Source: CAYPPG01 sp964412555 (GTDB lineage: Bacteria > Hinthialibacterota > Hinthialibacteria > Hinthialibacterales > Hinthialibacteraceae). From it: a DNA stretch of 64,000 nt. The translations under genes and the position numbers were made by a program. The stretch is from contig CAYPPG010000026.1 of the NCBI GenBank assembly GCA_964412555.1, forward strand, positions 1 to 64,000, read 5' to 3'. The notes under the pieces are model-generated. The model had not been told where the DNA came from, did no database searches, and saw only the letters and a program-made list of their open reading frames with translations. The first letter of the stretch is position 1; the number at the start of each line of letters is the position of its first letter. Positions 17,059 through 25,530 of the stretch are shown here, piece after piece.

Positions 17059-18543
17059 TCATGCAGCTTTTTCACGCCGAATTTCACGGGCAATTTGTTG
17101 GATAGTGATATCCGGTTGTTCTGAAACGATTGCCTTTTCGATAAATTCGGGAGGGTGCCAGAGGGAGGGTAGCCCCGCTTTCCCGCGTTTGGCCATTTCC
17201 TGTTTCAAACGGTATACCCAACTGAGCAGCATCAATTTTAGGTGCTTAGTCGGTAAAATCCTCATCATTACCTTAGTTAACCAATAAAGCCTTGGGTAAC
17301 TTACAAATAGGTGCGCACATTGGCCGATTTTCTCGATGATTTCCTTGTTATCGAGTTGGATTGTCGATGCGAGACGATCTTGATATTCACGTGGGATATC
17401 TTCGACTTCACCGCTGAATCCGCATTCTTGCGCGATTTGTCCTAATTTTGTGCCGGGATAGGGTGCAAAAAAGTAGAATAAATTGATATGAGTTCTGCCG
17501 CGAATATTCATTTCGATGGTGGACAATGCAGTCTCCACAGTTTCGCCCGGCACACCGAACATATTGTGGCCGCAGACTTTGATTCCGTGTTGGTTGAACA
17601 AATCACATGCCTCGATAATCTGTTCCGTAGAAATATTTTTCGCGAGGATTTTCCGGCGCAGTTCATCCGAGCCTGATTCGAGTCCCATCGCTACCCGGGC
17701 ACAATTGGCTTCGGCCAGCAAACGCACTTGTTCTTCATCAGCCAAGTCACCTCGAACATTACAAATAAAGGGAAGAGCGATCTCTTTTGCATAACGCGGG
17801 AGAAACTCTCTCAGCCAACGCCGATTCAGGATAAAGGTGTCGTCCTGAAAGGCAACATAGATCACTTTATACGTATCTTTGAGCCAATGAAGTTCAGCGA
17901 GGACATTGTCAACACTGCGGTGGCGCGTCCAGCGGCCTTCCTGCGAATCGCGGGACATGCGGTTGAAACAAAACGTGCAGTCGTAAGGACAACCACGGCC
18001 GGCCATAATATACCCGGTGCGGTGATTCCACACCGGAAAATCGCGAATCAGTTCGCGATCAGGAAACGGCACATCACTCAGCCCTTCTTTGTTGATGAAG
18101 GGTCGGGTGGGATTGCGAATGATTTTTTCATCGATATTGAAGGCCATGGTGTCAACATGGGTAAAATCTCTCCCTTCTTCCATGGCGGTAACCATTTCCA
18201 ACGTTGGATATTCGCCCTCTCCGGTACAGATGGCATCGATACCTTCTTCTTCGATCATTTGCGGGAAAAAAGTGGGATGAGGGCCACCAAATAGGGAGAA
18301 TGCTTTATGCTCTTTCTTGATTTTGCGATTGACTTCGACATATCGAGGTGCGTGGCTGGATGCGACCGAGTAGGCGAGAATATCCGGCGAGTGTTGTTTC
18401 ACTTCTTCGATGTAATCCGGACTTTGATCGATATTGATCGCTGACACCTCATGCCCGGCTTCCTTCAATACGGAGGAGATATAACCTGCTCCAAGTGGTT
18501 GATGGAGTAGTATGATATCATCGAAGATAAATGTAATTTTCAT
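17059..18543 (-). CDS. B12-binding-domain radical SAM protein
   Basis: 494 residues. Residues 1-150 form a cobalamin-binding Rossmann domain of the class without a base-off His (LGAGYISSVLKEAGHEV, DILAYSVASSHA, FGGPHPTFFP, CTGEGEYPTLEMV). The radical SAM core has C185-x3-C189-x2-C192 (AGRGCPYDCTFCF), followed by QDDTFILNRRWL and LESGSDELRRKIL. Family members use cobalamin plus SAM for methylation or rearrangement of unreactive carbons, often in lipid, hopanoid or secondary metabolite pathways. GAGGTG precedes the ATG well. The gene is monocistronic and the substrate is unknown. Confidence 0.88.
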   Translation of the reverse strand: MKITFIFDDIILLHQPLGAGYISSVLKEAGHEVSAINIDQSPDYIEEVKQHSPDILAYSVASSHAPRYVEVNRKIKKEHKAFSLFGGPHPTFFPQMIEEEGIDAICTGEGEYPTLEMVTAMEEGRDFTHVDTMAFNIDEKIIRNPTRPFINKEGLSDVPFPDRELIRDFPVWNHRTGYIMAGRGCPYDCTFCFNRMSRDSQEGRWTRHRSVDNVLAELHWLKDTYKVIYVAFQDDTFILNRRWLREFLPRYAKEIALPFICNVRGDLADEEQVRLLAEANCARVAMGLESGSDELRRKILAKNISTEQIIEACDLFNQHGIKVCGHNMFGVPGETVETALSTIEMNIRGRTHINLFYFFAPYPGTKLGQIAQECGFSGEVEDIPREYQDRLASTIQLDNKEIIEKIGQCAHLFVSYPRLYWLTKVMMRILPTKHLKLMLLSWVYRLKQEMAKRGKAGLPSLWHPPEFIEKAIVSEQPDITIQQIAREIRREKAA

Positions 18544-18655
18544 ATGTTCACCTCGAATTTAATAAACTGTTAGCCCATTGTATATCAAAAAAGGATTTAA
18601 ATACAAGGGTAAGTTGATCAATTTAGTCAAGTTTGTGTGGAACTCTCTAGACTTC

Positions 18656-18760
18656 GGGGAGGTAAGCAGGTCTCTTCCTACATATTAATTGTAGGGGCAA
18701 TCCTATGTGATTGCACGATTTTAATTAATTGGTGAGACATTCCTGTGTCTAATTGCCCAA
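18656..18760. repeat. GTAGGGGCAATCCT-type repeat cluster
   Basis: It contains GGGGAGGTAAGCAGGTCTC, then GTAGGGGCAATCCTATGTGA (18691-18710) and GAGACATTCCTGTGTCT. The same elements in similar order occur at 46161-46251. They are short imperfect dyads between genes. Confidence 0.65.
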
Positions 18761-18767
18761 TATTGCT

Positions 18768-18800
18768 AAAAAGAAAAAAAGCCACCCGTTTCCGGGTGGC
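18768..18800 (-). terminator. Intrinsic terminator of the exported beta-sandwich gene
   Basis: On the minus strand, GCCACCCG, loop GAAA, CGGGTGGC (complement of 18781-18800) runs into a T-rich tail (complement of 18768-18780). It lies 40 bases after the stop at 18840. Confidence 0.9.
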
Positions 18801-18839
18801 TATATTGCATAATGAATAAAAGTTATAGAAACAAGAATG

Positions 18840-20852
18840 TTACTTCATCAATTCCCAACTCGGGGTGGAGGATGCATCTTCAAAGTTGTCGGAGAAGACG
18901 ACTTGACCATCTTGGATCACTTTGAAGTTGTCATACCATACTTCGCCCAAATTCGAATTTCCGGCAACACCGGGGAAGCCTTCGGGCCGTGGATCAGTGC
19001 TGCCACCATCCCAATCGGCCATCATCCAACCAGGAGAAGTACCGCCTGCAGGGGCAACGGATCCGGACATCACGTTTCCATTGATCGACATGGTCAGTGT
19101 ATACCATGCGCCAGGAACCCAAGGAATGGCTTCTTGCGGTCCCCATCCCCGTTTGTCGTTGAGGAATTGCACCTGACCGATCGAATTGTGGAAGAGAAGG
19201 TTAAGTCCTTGCACTTCATCACCGGGTTGGATTCGTACACCGATACCGGCACGGCTCATATCTTCACCATCGAGCCAGTCGACGATCATCATATCAGCCT
19301 GTACGGTATAATCCGGAGTGATATTGATCGGCACCCAGGCGTGTTTCGGATCGGTATCGTCTTCTGCGGTCATTTTCAAGACACCGTCTTCAACGACCCA
19401 ATTGCCATGATCCATTTCCCAACCTTCGAGCGGTTGAGCGGCTTCATAGACAATAAAGTCATCAAATATTCCAGTTCCTTCAAAGACGGCCTCATTGTCA
19501 GTGGAGTGCGGAGTATAGCCAATTCCTAAAAATGCGGGATCAGATATCACCAAAGTGTTATCCGGCAAGTGCCGGTCCATATTGTCATCGGGTGGGAGCC
19601 AAGGCCCATCTTTTGATTCGGCGCAGAGGATTTCGAATTGATCACCGGTTCTTATAAGCCGTACCCACCAGCCTGCTTTCGGTCCCATACCGTCATTGCC
19701 ACGGCGTGAGCGATCCGTAGAACCGCCTTGTTCTAAACGATACTGGGCACGTAGACCATAAGACCTTGAAATCATAGAACTTACATAAGGAGCACCGGCA
19801 TCGAGCGATTGACGGAAAATAATTCCGCCTTTTTCCCACTGATTTCCTCCTCCAGTGTCTGGATCGGGATTCGTTCCTGGATTTCCGTCAAGATCACCAT
19901 CGAAACCAGCAACTTTCAAGGCAACATCAAAATCTCCTGCCACGACTTGATAGATAAAGCCCATACCGTCATCATCTTCCCACGCATCCCAACCGTTATT
20001 GGTTATTTGAATCTCACCATCTCTCGGCCGGGCACTACCACTGGATGGGCCATCTCCTTTTTTCGGACCTGTACCGAGATTGACAGCGGTCCAGATGTCA
20101 CTAAGCGTTCGTTCCTCAAAATCATCCGGTTTGGGCGGAACTGAAATAGCGGTTGGACCGATATTTACATCCGAAACTTCCGCTATGACCATTTGATCAT
20201 CATCGGTGTGAGAAGTGATGATTATACCATACGCCACTTCCGGTTGCATAGGAACCGTACGGGCATTCGCGAAATTCCATTTCATCCCATCATAAGAGTA
20301 TTCAGACACGAGAACGTTATTTGCCGGATTGCGTGTGACACGCAGCCAGATCCCGTCTTCACTTGCTATATCGTTCCCATCTGGGTCGAATATTTGGACA
20401 TTTCCCGAGGCCGATCCGGTTTCATCACGCCACTGCGCGTCAGTACGGTCTCCTAGGGCAGGATCCCCTGCACCGCATCGCATTTCAATCCAATAATGCT
20501 TGGATGCAGGATCATCGCCATTTTCACGCACCATCACGCCAATTTTGGCCCAATCATTGCCGCCGGCGTCTCCGCCTTTTGCCTGGATCCACTTGACTTT
20601 GGCGGAAATGGAGTTGGCGCCTTCCAACGTATTATACGCAATGAATCCTTCATCGCCTTCTTCCCAAATGTCGTGACCGTTTCCGGTAATCGTATAGACC
20701 CCATTCGCCTCTGTTATGCTTCCCGGTACAGCTACATGGTCGTTATGGGCGCTGTCTAGAGTGACTTGGTTTTCGAAAATTCCCACTTGTTGCGCGAAAC
20801 CGGGGCACGCAAAAAGCGCTACAGCCAATCCTACTATCAGATACCTTCTCAT
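18840..20852 (-). CDS. Exported multi-domain beta-sandwich (concanavalin-like) protein
   Basis: 670 residues from the ATG at 20852, selected by GGGAGGAAGAAA just upstream and by the clean signal peptide (YLIVGLAVALFACPGFA). Three jelly-roll-like modules follow: about residues 22-205 (GVMVRENGDDPASKHYW, then DGIWLRVTRNPANNVLVSEYSYDGMKW), about 220-450 (FEERTLSDIWTAVNLGTGP, GGIIFRQSLDAGAPYVSSM) and a C-terminal LamG-like part (WEMDHGNWVVEDGVLKM). The pattern of motion-type measures (MVREN, YSYDGMKW) is that of the DUF1349/concanavalin-like family, which binds or cleaves carbohydrates outside the cell. The gene is related to that at 42102-43838. It is monocistronic and has a terminator. Confidence 0.75.
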   Translation of the reverse strand: MRRYLIVGLAVALFACPGFAQQVGIFENQVTLDSAHNDHVAVPGSITEANGVYTITGNGHDIWEEGDEGFIAYNTLEGANSISAKVKWIQAKGGDAGGNDWAKIGVMVRENGDDPASKHYWIEMRCGAGDPALGDRTDAQWRDETGSASGNVQIFDPDGNDIASEDGIWLRVTRNPANNVLVSEYSYDGMKWNFANARTVPMQPEVAYGIIITSHTDDDQMVIAEVSDVNIGPTAISVPPKPDDFEERTLSDIWTAVNLGTGPKKGDGPSSGSARPRDGEIQITNNGWDAWEDDDGMGFIYQVVAGDFDVALKVAGFDGDLDGNPGTNPDPDTGGGNQWEKGGIIFRQSLDAGAPYVSSMISRSYGLRAQYRLEQGGSTDRSRRGNDGMGPKAGWWVRLIRTGDQFEILCAESKDGPWLPPDDNMDRHLPDNTLVISDPAFLGIGYTPHSTDNEAVFEGTGIFDDFIVYEAAQPLEGWEMDHGNWVVEDGVLKMTAEDDTDPKHAWVPINITPDYTVQADMMIVDWLDGEDMSRAGIGVRIQPGDEVQGLNLLFHNSIGQVQFLNDKRGWGPQEAIPWVPGAWYTLTMSINGNVMSGSVAPAGGTSPGWMMADWDGGSTDPRPEGFPGVAGNSNLGEVWYDNFKVIQDGQVVFSDNFEDASSTPSWELMK

Positions 20853-21525
20853 ATTTTCTTCCTCCCTTACATATTTTGGATTAATCAGTGGGATTACTCC
20901 ACAAAACATGGGCATTTTCTCATATGTGAATAAGACCTGTCAAGGGTTCTTTCGCATATTTTTTGTCAAAATTTCTAATGATCAATCAAATACATGCTAT
21001 CGCCAAGTATGAAATGCTGAAAGAGAAACCACAATCAACAAACAAAATAAATATAGGGAATAATAGTTCAATTCTCATCAGGAATTGGCTTTCCAGTTCC
21101 TTCAAACAGTTGTATAACTTGATCGATTCTATCCACCTGATATTTTTCCACTTCCCCATGCGGCGAGTACAAGACTATCGATTTAATTTCTGCACATTTC
21201 CCCAATCCAAACTGAAATGTCATTTTCGACTATGAGGTATGTCTGTGAACTATAAGCTTGTGTTGTTTTTTGAGTGTTTTCTCTCCATTCTTCTTTATGA
21301 TCTACTGGATATGAATAGGATTTTATGAATAGATTTAATTTTATGTCTATGTCAGGGACGTGGGCATTCATGTCAGTGATCTTAGTATTTTCACAAGAAT
21401 TCAACAAAAGTATTGTTACCGAAAAGAAAAATGAGTTATACTATCCATTTTTACCCTTCCGTTGAATGTGTCAACTTCATTTACGTCAGAAGGGAATAGA
21501 CATTGATAATAAAAGAGGGAATCTC
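20853..21525. other. 673-bp divergent spacer, no gene seen
   Basis: A/T-rich spacer between the exported protein and the Lrp-type regulator. No open frame has a ribosome site. No strong dyad or promoter box stands out. Confidence 0.4.
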
Positions 21526-22014
21526 ATGCCCTTGCGTACCAAAATACTCGATGTACTCGCTCGCGATGCCCGAATTACCTCGGCGGATATTGCCGTGATG
21601 GTCGACGAAGAAGAAGAAATCGTGCAAGAAGAAATCCATCGCATGGAAAAAGATGGGATCATTCTCGGTTATAAGGCTATCGTCAATCCGGAACGAGCCA
21701 TGCAAGATAAGGTTGTCTGTATGATCGAAGTATCCGTTCAACCGGAACGAGGTCATGGTTTCGACAAAATTGCCGAACGCATATACCGATTTCCGGAAGT
21801 GCAATCTGTCTATTTGGTTTCCGGCGGGTATGATTTACTGGTCGTTATCGAAGGCAAAACCATGCGTGACATCGCAGATTTTGTGATCGAACGACTTTCC
21901 GTCTTGCCCAATGTGCGCTCTACCGCCTCTCATTTTCTGCTAAAAAAATATAAGGAATTGGGAACCATTTTGGTGGAACATACGGAACGGGAACGTATTC
22001 CGGTCAGTTCGTAA
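21526..22014 (+). CDS. Lrp/AsnC-family regulator (AlaR-like)
   Basis: 162 residues. The start at 21526 is set by AAAGAGGGA. An N-terminal winged HTH (ILDVLARDARITSADIAVMVDEEEEIVQEEI) is followed by the RAM/AsnC effector domain (VCMIEVSVQPERGHGFDKIAERIYRFPEVQSVYLVSGGYDLLV pattern). Lrp-family octamers sense amino acids. The gene is followed after 18 bases by an aminotransferase gene, the same order as alaR-alaT in Bacillus, so regulation of its own operon in response to an amino acid, possibly alanine, is inferred. Confidence 0.85.
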   Translation: MPLRTKILDVLARDARITSADIAVMVDEEEEIVQEEIHRMEKDGIILGYKAIVNPERAMQDKVVCMIEVSVQPERGHGFDKIAERIYRFPEVQSVYLVSGGYDLLVVIEGKTMRDIADFVIERLSVLPNVRSTASHFLLKKYKELGTILVEHTERERIPVSS

Positions 22015-22032
22015 TAACAAGGGAAAAAAAGC

Positions 22033-23229
22033 ATGAAACCAGCAGTTGTGGAACCGATCTATCATCCAAAACAGAGAATCAACCGGCAGGTGCTCGATTT
22101 GCCACCTTCGGGAATTCGCGTATTTTTCGATTTAGTGGCGAATACACCCGGTGTGATCTCCCTCGGCGTTGGGGAGCCGGATTTTCCCACTCCCTGGCAT
22201 ATCTGTGAAGCCGGTATTCATTCCCTTGAAGTCGGGCATACATCCTACACTTCGAATAGTGGTATGCCGGAACTACGTGAGGAAATATCCGCCTATCTCG
22301 AACGGGTCCACCGATGCAAATATGATCCACTGGCGGAAATTCTGATTACTGTCGGAGGCAGCGAAGCCTTGGATCTCGCTTGCCGTGCCGTTTTGGAAGC
22401 CGGAGACGAAGCGATCATCATTGATCCTTCTTTCGTATCTTATGCCCCCTTGGCCATCTTGACAGGAGCGAAAGCCGTTCGGATCCCGACCGGCCTGGAC
22501 AACGGTTTCAAACCCCGTATGGAACAGCTGGAAGAAGCACTAAGCCCGCGAACGAAAATGATCATGGTCAATTATCCGAACAATCCTTCCGGGGCGGCAT
22601 TGGAAAAAGAAGATGTCGAAGCCATCGCCGATTTTGCTCTTCGCAATGGTTTATTTCTGGTCAGTGACGAAATCTATCTGCCACTTAGCTATGAAAAAGA
22701 AGGAGTCTCCTTTACTTCCATTCCGGAACTAAGGGAACAATTAATCCTTCTTCACGGTTTCTCCAAAGCCTGGGCCATGACGGGTTGGCGGCTCGGTATT
22801 GTGGCGGGGCCAAAAGATGTCGTCAATGCGATGACAAAAATTCATCAATACAGCATTATGTGCGCTTCGTCACTCGCTCAATTTGCCGCGATCGAAGCGT
22901 TGAAAAACGGAGACGAAGAAGTCGAACGGATGCGGCAGGAATATGATATGCGCAGGCGTTTCATCACCAATCATTTCAACCGCCTCGGATTGACGTGCAT
23001 GAAGCCGAAAGGAGCGTTTTATGTCTTTCCCTCCATCCGGAAATCGGGGATGACTTCGGAACAGTTTGCAAAACGTCTTTTGGAGGAGGAAAAAGTGGCC
23101 GTTGTTCCCGGTACGGCTTTCGGTGAATGTGGGGAGGGACATGTACGTTGTTCTTATGCAACCTCATTGGACGATATTCGCGAAGCCGTCAATCGGATAG
23201 AGCGCTTTCTTCAGAGAAACCTCCCATAA
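22033..23229 (+). CDS. PLP-dependent aminotransferase, class I/II (AlaT/AspC-like)
   Basis: 398 residues. Fold-type I landmarks: YPNNPSG (181-187), SDEIY (211-215), the Schiff-base lysine K245 in HGFSKAWAMTGWR, and the carboxylate-binding Arg in GHVRCSYA near the C-terminus. These define an aspartate/aromatic/alanine aminotransferase. The pairing with an Lrp-type regulator 18 bases upstream suggests alanine or another amino acid as substrate. Its last 41 bases overlap the convergent REC/HD-GYP gene tail to tail. Confidence 0.88.
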   Translation: MKPAVVEPIYHPKQRINRQVLDLPPSGIRVFFDLVANTPGVISLGVGEPDFPTPWHICEAGIHSLEVGHTSYTSNSGMPELREEISAYLERVHRCKYDPLAEILITVGGSEALDLACRAVLEAGDEAIIIDPSFVSYAPLAILTGAKAVRIPTGLDNGFKPRMEQLEEALSPRTKMIMVNYPNNPSGAALEKEDVEAIADFALRNGLFLVSDEIYLPLSYEKEGVSFTSIPELREQLILLHGFSKAWAMTGWRLGIVAGPKDVVNAMTKIHQYSIMCASSLAQFAAIEALKNGDEEVERMRQEYDMRRRFITNHFNRLGLTCMKPKGAFYVFPSIRKSGMTSEQFAKRLLEEEKVAVVPGTAFGECGEGHVRCSYATSLDDIREAVNRIERFLQRNLP

Positions 23230-24307
23230 ACATGCGGATGATCTCATCTCCTTCCTGATCCAAACGGGAAAGAAGGGCTTTCACAACTTCCGGATCATAA
23301 GCCAAACCGGAGTTTTCGGTAAAATAATCCCTGATTTGTTCGAGAGGCCAAGCCGGTTTATAGGTCCGTTCCGTCGCCAATGCATCGAAGACCTCGGATA
23401 CCATCAAAATGCGGCTGTTGAAATGAATTTGATCTCCAACAAGCCCGCGAGGGTATCCCTTTCCATCCAAACGCTCATGATGCTCATACACATAACGGCT
23501 GACTTCCTTCAAAGAAGGAATCGGAGACAGAATCCTATAACCGATATAGACATGATCCTTCATCAAATCGTATTCATTGGTGGTCAATTTTCCCGGTTTT
23601 AAAAGGATGGAATCGGGAATGCCGATTTTTCCGATATCATGGAGTTGAGACGCCAATTTTAGAGATTGATGCTCTTCTTGTGGAACTCCCAGTTCTTTTG
23701 CCATTCGTATGACCAACTGGCTTACTCGATAACCATGCCCTTGCGTATAGGGATCTCGAGCTTCCAGAGCCAGGGAGAGCGATTGAACTGCATGAAAAAG
23801 AAAATTACTCAGTTCTTTCGTTCGTTCTTCGACTTGAGTTTCCAAATATTGCTGATAGGCGAGATTTTCTTTGACCAGTTTCCGGTGATGCAACGCCCGT
23901 CCGATGGTGACTTCTACTCCATTCATCTTGAACGGTTTCAATAAATAATCATATGCACCCAGCCGGATTGCTTCGATAGAATTTTGTAAGGAAGGATTTC
24001 CGGTCATCAGGATAACCGGCGTATGAGGCAATTCCTTTAAAACACGCGATAGAATTTCATGGCCCGTGATCTCCGGCATGTAGATATCCGTTAGAATCAC
24101 GTCATATTCATTCTTATGAATCAAATCGACGGCTTCCCGAGGGATCGAAGTCGATGTGCATTCCATTCCCATGTGGGATAGATATTCACGAATCAAACTG
24201 CAAATCGCCTTGTCATCATCCACTACCAAAACTTTTTTTCCATGATACAGTTCCGGTTCAAATGCAAGATTTTCTGTTGAATTAGGAAAAGAAGGATAAT
24301 TTGTCAT
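23189..24307 (-). CDS. Response regulator with HD-GYP-type output domain
   Basis: About 372 residues from an ATG at 24307; an ATG at 24382 would extend it by 25 poorly conserved residues, and neither start has a good ribosome site. The receiver domain has the acidic pair VVDDD, the phosphoryl-acceptor Asp in VILTDIYMP and the Lys in LLKPF. A short helical linker leads to the HD-GYP domain, with HDIGKIGIPD, HHERLDGKGYPRG and DALATERTYKPAW. Proteins of this type hydrolyse cyclic-di-GMP under control of a sensor kinase. No kinase gene is adjacent. Its 3' end overlaps that of the aminotransferase gene by 41 bases. Confidence 0.88.
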   Translation of the reverse strand: MTNYPSFPNSTENLAFEPELYHGKKVLVVDDDKAICSLIREYLSHMGMECTSTSIPREAVDLIHKNEYDVILTDIYMPEITGHEILSRVLKELPHTPVILMTGNPSLQNSIEAIRLGAYDYLLKPFKMNGVEVTIGRALHHRKLVKENLAYQQYLETQVEERTKELSNFLFHAVQSLSLALEARDPYTQGHGYRVSQLVIRMAKELGVPQEEHQSLKLASQLHDIGKIGIPDSILLKPGKLTTNEYDLMKDHVYIGYRILSPIPSLKEVSRYVYEHHERLDGKGYPRGLVGDQIHFNSRILMVSEVFDALATERTYKPAWPLEQIRDYFTENSGLAYDPEVVKALLSRLDQEGDEIIRMFMGGFSEESALSD

Positions 24308-24504
24308 CGTGAAGCCGGATTTCCCATTCTCTCGAAATACTTTTTTATTGCTATAATACCTCAAAAAGTGACGAGAGGACATAATAGCAAGTCTAAAGGA
24401 TTTACCACATTATAATGTAACTGTTTTTTTGTATGGTTGACAGAGGGAAAGATGATTTCTACCATGAAATACAAGAAATATCCAAACAGAAAGGGTTTGT
24501 GCCA

Positions 24505-25422
24505 ATGTTCAAAGGTTCAGCCGTCGCTTTAATCACTCCGTTCAAAAATGATGCCATTGATTTTCCGGCATTGGAAAAATTGATTGATTTTCAAATCCAG
24601 GCCGAGACAGAATGCATCTTGGTTTGCGGGACTACGGGCGAATCCGCCACTCTTACTCACGACGAACATAAACAGATCATTCGCCATGCCAGTAACTATA
24701 TCCGCAAAGCACGAGGTTCCAATCCGTATCCTCTTCTGATGGCGGGAACAGGGAGTAACAATACAAAGGAAGCGCTGGATTTGACCAAAGCGGCGAAAGA
24801 AGCGCAAGCCGATATGGCTTTGTTGATCACTCCCTATTACAATAAACCGACTCAAAATGGCATTTTGGAGCATTTTCGCAAAATTGCTCGGGAAGTCGAT
24901 ATTCCTCAAGTTCCTTACAACATCCAAGGCCGAACCGGTGTGAATGTGTCGATAGACACCATGGTGAAACTCTCGCAGGAAAAAAACATCATTGGAGTAA
25001 AAGAAGCTAGCGGCAACATTGCACAAATTTCCGAAGTGGCCCGTTTGACAGACGATGATTTTTACGTCTGGTCGGGGGATGACGGTTTTACTCTGCCCAT
25101 TCTTTCTGTTGGCGGCGCGGGTGTGATTTCCGTGGCGGCGAATATCGTGCCGAAAGCTCTTCGAGCGATGGTCCATGCTTATTTCAATGGCAATACAAAA
25201 GAAGCGTTGGCCCTCCACCGGAAATTAACGCCGGTCAATCAGGCATTGTTCTATGAAACCAATCCGATTCCAGTGAAAACAGCCGTGAATCTTTTGAGTC
25301 AACATCCGGAATACGGTCTTCCTCATTGCGGAGAATTCCGCCTTCCAATGGTTCCTATGTCGGAAACGAATGAAAAACGAATGGTAAACGTATTGAAGGA
25401 ATACGGACTTCCTCTTGATTGA
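24505..25422 (+). CDS. dapA: 4-hydroxy-tetrahydrodipicolinate synthase
   Basis: 305 residues from the ATG at 24505, after AGAAAGGG; the longer frame from 24433 adds non-homologous residues. Class I aldolase barrel with CGTTGES (41-47), Tyr138, GRTGV with Arg143, and the Schiff-base Lys166 in IIGVKEASGN. These correspond to the catalytic set of E. coli DapA. The enzyme joins pyruvate and aspartate semialdehyde in lysine and diaminopimelate synthesis. PQVPYNIQGR departs slightly from the usual VLYNVPGR. The gene is monocistronic. Another member of the dihydrodipicolinate synthase family is possible but less likely. Confidence 0.88.
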   Translation: MFKGSAVALITPFKNDAIDFPALEKLIDFQIQAETECILVCGTTGESATLTHDEHKQIIRHASNYIRKARGSNPYPLLMAGTGSNNTKEALDLTKAAKEAQADMALLITPYYNKPTQNGILEHFRKIAREVDIPQVPYNIQGRTGVNVSIDTMVKLSQEKNIIGVKEASGNIAQISEVARLTDDDFYVWSGDDGFTLPILSVGGAGVISVAANIVPKALRAMVHAYFNGNTKEALALHRKLTPVNQALFYETNPIPVKTAVNLLSQHPEYGLPHCGEFRLPMVPMSETNEKRMVNVLKEYGLPLD

Positions 25423-25530
25423 GAAACGAATCAAATCGATAAACAGGGGTATTGGCGAACATCATGGACAATGTTCGAAGATTCGGTTTGTGTCCAAATC
25501 CATCAAAAAGAAAATAGAAATTGTACGGTT

